From contig JALVEV010000183.1 of assembly GCA_027030605.1 (NCBI GenBank), positions 1-9,485 of the forward strand: a stretch of 9,485 nt of DNA, given 5' to 3'. The translations under genes were made by a program, and so were the position numbers. The first letter of the stretch is position 1, and each line of letters opens with the position of its first letter. Source of the stretch: Campylobacteraceae bacterium. GTDB taxonomy: Bacteria > Campylobacterota > Campylobacteria > Campylobacterales > Sulfurovaceae. Shown here one piece after another: positions 6,893-9,485 of this stretch. The notes beneath the pieces are model-generated. The model worked only from the letters and a program-made list of their open reading frames with translations. It was not told the origin of the DNA and did no database searches.

Positions 6893-8152
6893 CTACCTAA
6901 ATTGTTCTGATAAAATAGTTTGAGCCTGTATCATATCTTTATCACCACGACCAGAGAGGTTAATTAAAATGGTTTTTCCTTCTAGCTCTTCTTTTTCCAT
7001 CTTCTTTAAGTAAGCAATAGCATGAGAGGACTCAAATGCAGGAATAATCCCTTCAGCTTGTGATAGCCAAACAAATGCATCCATAGCCTCATCATCAGTA
7101 ATATGGTTGTAGGTAACAATATTATTATCTTTAAAATAAGCGTGTTCAGGTCCAATACCAGGGTAGTCAAGACCAGCACTAATAGAGTGTGCCTCTTGAA
7201 TCTGTCCATCTTCATCTTGGAGTAGATAGCTAAGTTGTCCATGTAGTACCCCAGGGCTTCCCTTTTCTAAAGAACAACCATGTTTGTTTGTCTCAACTCC
7301 TAAACCTCCAGCTTCAATTCCAATACACTCTACTGATTCATCCTCTATAAAGTGGTTAAAGATACCAAGAGCATTAGAACCACCACCAATACAAGCAATA
7401 ACTTTGTCAGGTAGACAAGACTCTACAGCATCTAACTGCTGTTTAGCCTCCCAACCAATAATAGATTGAATATCTCTAATCATCATAGGGTAGGGGTGTG
7501 GACCTGCAACTGTTCCTATAATATAGTAGGTATCACGAGCATTAGTTACCCAGTGGCGAATGGCATCATTCATAGCATCTTTTAGGCTTTGGCTTCCTGT
7601 CTCTACAGCATGGACTTTAGCTCCAAGAAGTTTCATTCTAAAGACATTTAACTCTTGACGCTTAACATCTTTAGCACCCATAAAAATTTCACACTCCAAA
7701 CCAAATAATGCAGCGACAGTTGCGGTTGCTACACCATGTTGACCAGCACCTGTTTCAGCAATAACTTTTTTCTTACCTAAACGTTTTGCCAAAACAGCTT
7801 GTGCAATACAGTGGTTAATCTTATGAGCTCCTGTATGGTTTAGGTCCTCACGTTTAAGGTAAATTTTTGCATTCAACTCTTTTGAAAGGTTCTCTGCAAA
7901 ATAGAGAGCCGAAGGGCGACCAACATAGTTTTTATAGTAGTAGTCAATCTCTGACCAAAAATCTTTATCAAAACGTACAGATTCATAATCTTTACGTAAC
8001 TGTTCAAGAGCAGGCATTAGAGTTTCAGGAACAAAACGACCACCAAATCGGTGTTTATCATCTTGTGAACCAAAGTGACCATTCTCATCGGGGTCATGTG
8101 GGCTAGGGGTAGGGATATATATTTTTTCATTTAAAGGTAAGTTATCTTGCAT
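6893..8152 (-). CDS. trpB: Tryptophan synthase beta chain
   Basis: A 419-residue PLP enzyme that condenses indole with serine to make tryptophan, normally as an alpha2-beta2 complex with TrpA. Seen in the sequence: NHTGAHKIN with the PLP lysine Lys111, IAETGAGQHG with the general catalytic Glu133, and the phosphate-binding GGGSNA (256-261). These correspond to Lys87, Glu109 and 232-237 of the Salmonella enzyme at a constant offset of 24. The offset reflects an N-terminal extension of about two dozen residues (MQDNLPLNEKIYIPTPSPHD...) before the usual RFGGRFVPE start. It is the TrpB1 type by motif. No trpA or other trp gene is adjacent. The last codons (SEQFR-stop) run into the palindromic repeat, which provides the TAG. 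GAGAG lies 6 bases before the ATG. Confidence 0.97.
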   Translation of the reverse strand: MQDNLPLNEKIYIPTPSPHDPDENGHFGSQDDKHRFGGRFVPETLMPALEQLRKDYESVRFDKDFWSEIDYYYKNYVGRPSALYFAENLSKELNAKIYLKREDLNHTGAHKINHCIAQAVLAKRLGKKKVIAETGAGQHGVATATVAALFGLECEIFMGAKDVKRQELNVFRMKLLGAKVHAVETGSQSLKDAMNDAIRHWVTNARDTYYIIGTVAGPHPYPMMIRDIQSIIGWEAKQQLDAVESCLPDKVIACIGGGSNALGIFNHFIEDESVECIGIEAGGLGVETNKHGCSLEKGSPGVLHGQLSYLLQDEDGQIQEAHSISAGLDYPGIGPEHAYFKDNNIVTYNHITDDEAMDAFVWLSQAEGIIPAFESSHAIAYLKKMEKEELEGKTILINLSGRGDKDMIQAQTILSEQFR

Positions 8153-8181
8153 TGGGTTCTCTCAATATAAATAGTTGGTGG

Positions 8182-8187
8182 ATTATA
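8182..8187 (-). promoter_or_regulatory. Probable -10 box of the trpB promoter
   Basis: TATAAT on the minus strand, about 30 bases before the trpB ATG, leaves a 5' leader of some 20-25 nt. There is no good -35 hexamer 16-18 bases upstream, but the region is AT-rich, as is usual for sigma-70 promoters of Campylobacterota. Confidence 0.5.
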
Positions 8188-8293
8188 ACCAATGAGAGGT
8201 TAATAATAGAAATATGTAAGCATATAATAAAATAGTATAAAGCCCAATATATAATCAATTTAATTAATAAAATAGTGATTAACAACTAAAAAA

Positions 8294-8354
8294 ATGTTTC
8301 TTTATGTTTTTTTTTGATTGTTTTATGTTTCTTTAAGTTAAAATGTATTATAAT
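8294..8354 (+). promoter_or_regulatory. Promoter with phased ATGTTT/T-tracts driving the structured RNA
   Basis: A perfect TATAAT (8349-8354) lies 6 bases before the first base of the RNA stem at 8360. Upstream there is no clear -35 box. Instead ATGTTT recurs at 8294, 8304 and 8325 (spacings 10 and 21), an 11-base direct repeat ATGTTTCTTTA sits at 8294-8304 and 8325-8335, and a T9 run lies at 8307-8315. Periodic T-tracts replacing a -35 element are the known promoter style of Campylobacter and relatives. Confidence 0.6.
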
Positions 8355-8359
8355 TTCCT

Positions 8360-8490
8360 TACGACGACATATAGGATGGCACTTTAGCTCTCCCCTATTT
8401 CCTGAATTAGTATTATGTCCCTTTAGGACGTTCTCTAAAACTGTCTAGGGTGTCATCATATTAAATATAAATTTTTAATATGTCGTTGTA
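8360..8490 (+). ncRNA. Putative structured small RNA, family unknown
   Basis: Read on the plus strand the segment closes on itself. Helix P1 pairs 8360-8372 (TACGACGACATAT) with 8478-8490 (ATATGTCGTTGTA), 13 bp with one G.U. Helix P2 pairs 8375-8387 (GATGGCACTTTAG) with 8445-8457 (CTAGGGTGTCATC), 13 bp with three G.U. Between the 3' arms an AT-rich hairpin (8461-8478) can form, sharing its last base with P1. Inside P2, UUAG/CUAA (8407-8410 with 8435-8438) and AUGUCC/GGACGU (8415-8420 with 8426-8431) make a hairpin with loop CUUUA. A C/U-rich strand, CTCTCCCCTATTTCCTG (8388-8404), stays unpaired. All irregular pairs are G.U on this strand and would be A.C on the other, which favours a plus-strand RNA. 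No open reading frame fits. Alternatives are a 6S RNA, another known family, or a MITE. Confidence 0.5.
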
Positions 8491-8510
8491 CTGTAGATTA
8501 CAGAGAGTAT

Positions 8511-9005
8511 CTATTTTGATTCTTCAAAATATCCTTTTTCTTTGTTTTTAACTACTCTTTTGTAATCTTCAACTATTCCATTCATGGATATATATACTCC
8601 TCCTTTTTTTGTATTCTGTAAATATCCAAAGGATGAAGCAAGATTAAATGTTGATTCTATGGGGTTTACAGAGTGTGGTACCATCGCTCCTGTCAATATA
8701 ATTTTCTTCTCTATCTTTTGCTTTGCAATATACTCTGCTGTTTTGTCCATGGTATCTGTTCCATGCACTATAATAATATATTCTCTTTTTGTTCTTCTTA
8801 TCGTTTCAACTATAATTTCTCTATCTTCATCGCTCATATCAAGACTATCTTTTCCTATAATATTTTTAATTTTAAATTGTGTTAATGCATTTTTAGCAAT
8901 ATCTTCTATTGCTTTTCCTGTTGGTTCAATGTCCAAGTTACCTGTTAGTGGGTTATAGACTTTATTAAAAGTACCACCTGTATTTATAATTAATATTTTT
9001 TTCAT
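8511..9005 (-). CDS. Asparaginase N-terminal-domain protein (single domain, 164 residues)
   Basis: The protein covers only the first domain of type I/II L-asparaginases (PF00710). It has TGGTF (9-13) with the nucleophile Thr12, Tyr17 in the mobile loop, HGTDTM (81-86) with the second catalytic pair Thr83/Asp84, and TGAMVP (104-109). Full asparaginases are about 320-350 residues with a smaller C-terminal domain that this gene lacks. The tail RVVKNKEKGYFEESK ends cleanly, and short asparaginase-domain proteins of about this size are, as far as I recall, found in other Campylobacterota; I therefore read it as a stand-alone family and not a broken gene. Activity toward asparagine is unproven, since in the full enzymes an acidic residue from the C-terminal domain completes the active site. 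AAAGGA stands before the ATG. It faces the structured RNA tail to tail. Confidence 0.78.
   Translation of the reverse strand: MKKILIINTGGTFNKVYNPLTGNLDIEPTGKAIEDIAKNALTQFKIKNIIGKDSLDMSDEDREIIVETIRRTKREYIIIVHGTDTMDKTAEYIAKQKIEKKIILTGAMVPHSVNPIESTFNLASSFGYLQNTKKGGVYISMNGIVEDYKRVVKNKEKGYFEESK
8512..8539 (+). terminator. Weak AT-rich hairpin plus T-run, possible end of the structured RNA
   Basis: TATTTTGA-TTCT-TCAAAATA (8512-8531) forms a perfect 8-bp stem with a 4-base loop, followed by TCC and then TTTTT (8535-8539) on the plus strand. It overlaps the last codons of the convergent asparaginase-domain gene. The stem has only two G-C pairs, so termination would be weak. Confidence 0.3.
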
Positions 9006-9034
9006 AGTTTTTTCCTTTACTTTTTTTCTTTTTT

Positions 9035-9129
9035 ATACTTCTTTTGAGTAAAATTTAACGAAGTTGATTCATCTACGATAGTGGACGCTCAGCGTTTCAA
9101 CTTTGTTAAATTTTACTCAACAGAAGTAT
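9035..9129. repeat. 95-bp near-perfect palindrome between the asparaginase-domain gene and fabI
   Basis: The left arm 9035-9067 and right arm 9097-9129 are inverted copies of 33 bases with one mismatch (9043/9121) and one G.T pair (9060/9104). The arm core reads TTGAGTAAAATTTAAC. The 29-base centre (9068-9096) is richer in G+C and contains a small ACGC-TCA-GCGT hairpin (9085-9095). Neither strand has a U-tract after the stem, and it lies between divergent genes, so a terminator is unlikely. A MITE-like insertion or a cruciform regulatory element fits better. Confidence 0.75.
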
Positions 9130-9147
9130 CCCCACTACTGCCTTAAT

Positions 9148-9175
9148 TTGTATTCTATCTCAATCGTGATAAAAT
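9148..9175 (+). promoter_or_regulatory. Probable fabI promoter
   Basis: TTGTAT (9148-9153), a 16-base spacer and an extended -10 of TG-A-TAAAAT (TG at 9167-9168, hexamer 9170-9175). Transcription would begin near 9182, giving a leader of about 25 nt before the fabI ATG. It lies directly to the right of the long palindrome. Confidence 0.55.
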
Positions 9176-9205
9176 GCTACATTAATTTTAACTGGAGATA
9201 AATCA

Positions 9206-9485
9206 ATGATAATGAAAGGCAAAAAAGGTATCATCCTTGGAATTGCAAATAAGAAGTCAATTGCATATGGAATTGCAGAAGCGTGTAGAGAGCAAGGGGC
9301 AGAGGTAGCTATTACATTTCTAAATGAACGTTTTGAAAAGAAGTTAGCACCAGTAGCCCAAGAGTTAGGTTGTGCAGAGAGATTTTACCCATGTGATGTT
9401 AGTAAACCAGAAGAGATAAAAGCACTAAAAGATAGTATAGAAAAAGATATGGGTCAGATAGATTTTATTGTTCACTCTATCGCTT
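9206..9485 (+). CDS. fabI: Enoyl-[acyl-carrier-protein] reductase FabI, N-terminal part (runs off the window)
   Basis: The first 93 codons of a plus-strand gene. The product is a short-chain-dehydrogenase fold with the FabI-type nucleotide loop G12-IANKK-S18-I-A-Y-G22-IA, where classical SDRs have GxxxGxG. It continues with a second strand AITFLNERFEKKL, then CDVSKPEEI (about 66-74) and the strand/loop DFIVHSIA reached at the window edge. FabI catalyses the last reduction of each fatty-acid elongation cycle with NADH and is the triclosan target. The catalytic Tyr-x6-Lys lies beyond the window. The ATG at 9206 is preferred over the ATG at 9212 because GGAG (9194-9197) is 8 bases upstream of the first. 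It is divergent from the asparaginase-domain gene. Confidence 0.95.
   Translation, partial: MIMKGKKGIILGIANKKSIAYGIAEACREQGAEVAITFLNERFEKKLAPVAQELGCAERFYPCDVSKPEEIKALKDSIEKDMGQIDFIVHSIA

Larger units (their letters stand above)
8153..8359. other. AT-rich intergenic region between trpB and the structured RNA
   Basis: No open frame of note lies here. The trpB-proximal part carries a likely minus-strand -10 box and the distal part a plus-strand promoter with phased T-tracts. The middle (about 8200-8290) is very AT-rich with several TATA-like words on both strands. I see no tRNA, no leader peptide with tandem Trp codons and no convincing trp attenuator. Confidence 0.6.

Noticed and set aside
8360..8490. 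Retron ncRNA, tracrRNA or CRISPR-related RNA
   Set aside because: The closing inverted repeat recalls retron a1/a2, but no reverse transcriptase, cas gene or direct-repeat array is present in the window.
8360..8490. Riboswitch or trp leader controlling trpB
   Set aside because: trpB is on the opposite strand and its likely promoter at 8182-8187 lies downstream of this segment. The G.U pattern also favours the plus strand, where the next gene is convergent.
9035..9129. Long palindrome as a bidirectional terminator
   Set aside because: The flanking genes diverge from it, and neither strand has a T-tract directly after the stem.

Overview
The window looks like chromosomal DNA of a Campylobacterota bacterium, most plausibly a free-living Sulfurimonas/Sulfurovum/Arcobacter-type organism. 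This is inferred from the AT-rich composition, tightly packed same-strand genes with short overlaps, T-tract-rich promoters in which a -10 box dominates, and the protein style of TrpB, PepA, FabI and the small asparaginase-like protein. No genus is claimed.

Nearly everything runs on the minus strand. In transcription order (right to left) there is a small asparaginase-domain gene (8511-9005); an intergenic region (8153-8510) holding a probable trpB promoter and, on the plus strand, a promoter leading into a strongly folded non-coding segment (8360-8490); then trpB, a two-hairpin palindromic repeat, pepA, a VanZ-like membrane protein gene and ychF. After a small terminator-like hairpin comes the paraquat-inducible (pqi) cluster: two half-size pqiA genes, pqiB and pqiC. 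It is followed 34 bp later by the start of an mltG-like gene that leaves the window. At the right edge fabI starts on the plus strand, divergent from the asparaginase gene. A 95-bp near-perfect palindrome lies between these two genes.

The pqi genes overlap one another by 8, 14 and 1 bp, so they are probably translationally coupled and make one envelope-spanning complex: PqiA in the inner membrane, PqiB as an MCE (mammalian cell entry) tunnel across the periplasm, and PqiC as a lipoprotein. In the model organism this system moves lipids between the membranes. trpB (tryptophan synthase beta), pepA (leucyl aminopeptidase) and ychF (ribosome-associated ATPase) are housekeeping genes. trpB has no trpA beside it here.

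The most interesting part is not protein-coding. The plus-strand segment 8360-8490 can form two uninterrupted 13-bp helices. Every non-Watson-Crick pair in them is G.U when read as plus-strand RNA, and a TATAAT box lies 6 bases upstream of its 5' end. It looks like an undescribed small RNA, although a known family (for example 6S) cannot be excluded without a covariance search. Two start codons, pqiB and pepA, were moved downstream from TTG to ATG codons because of clear ribosome binding sites.
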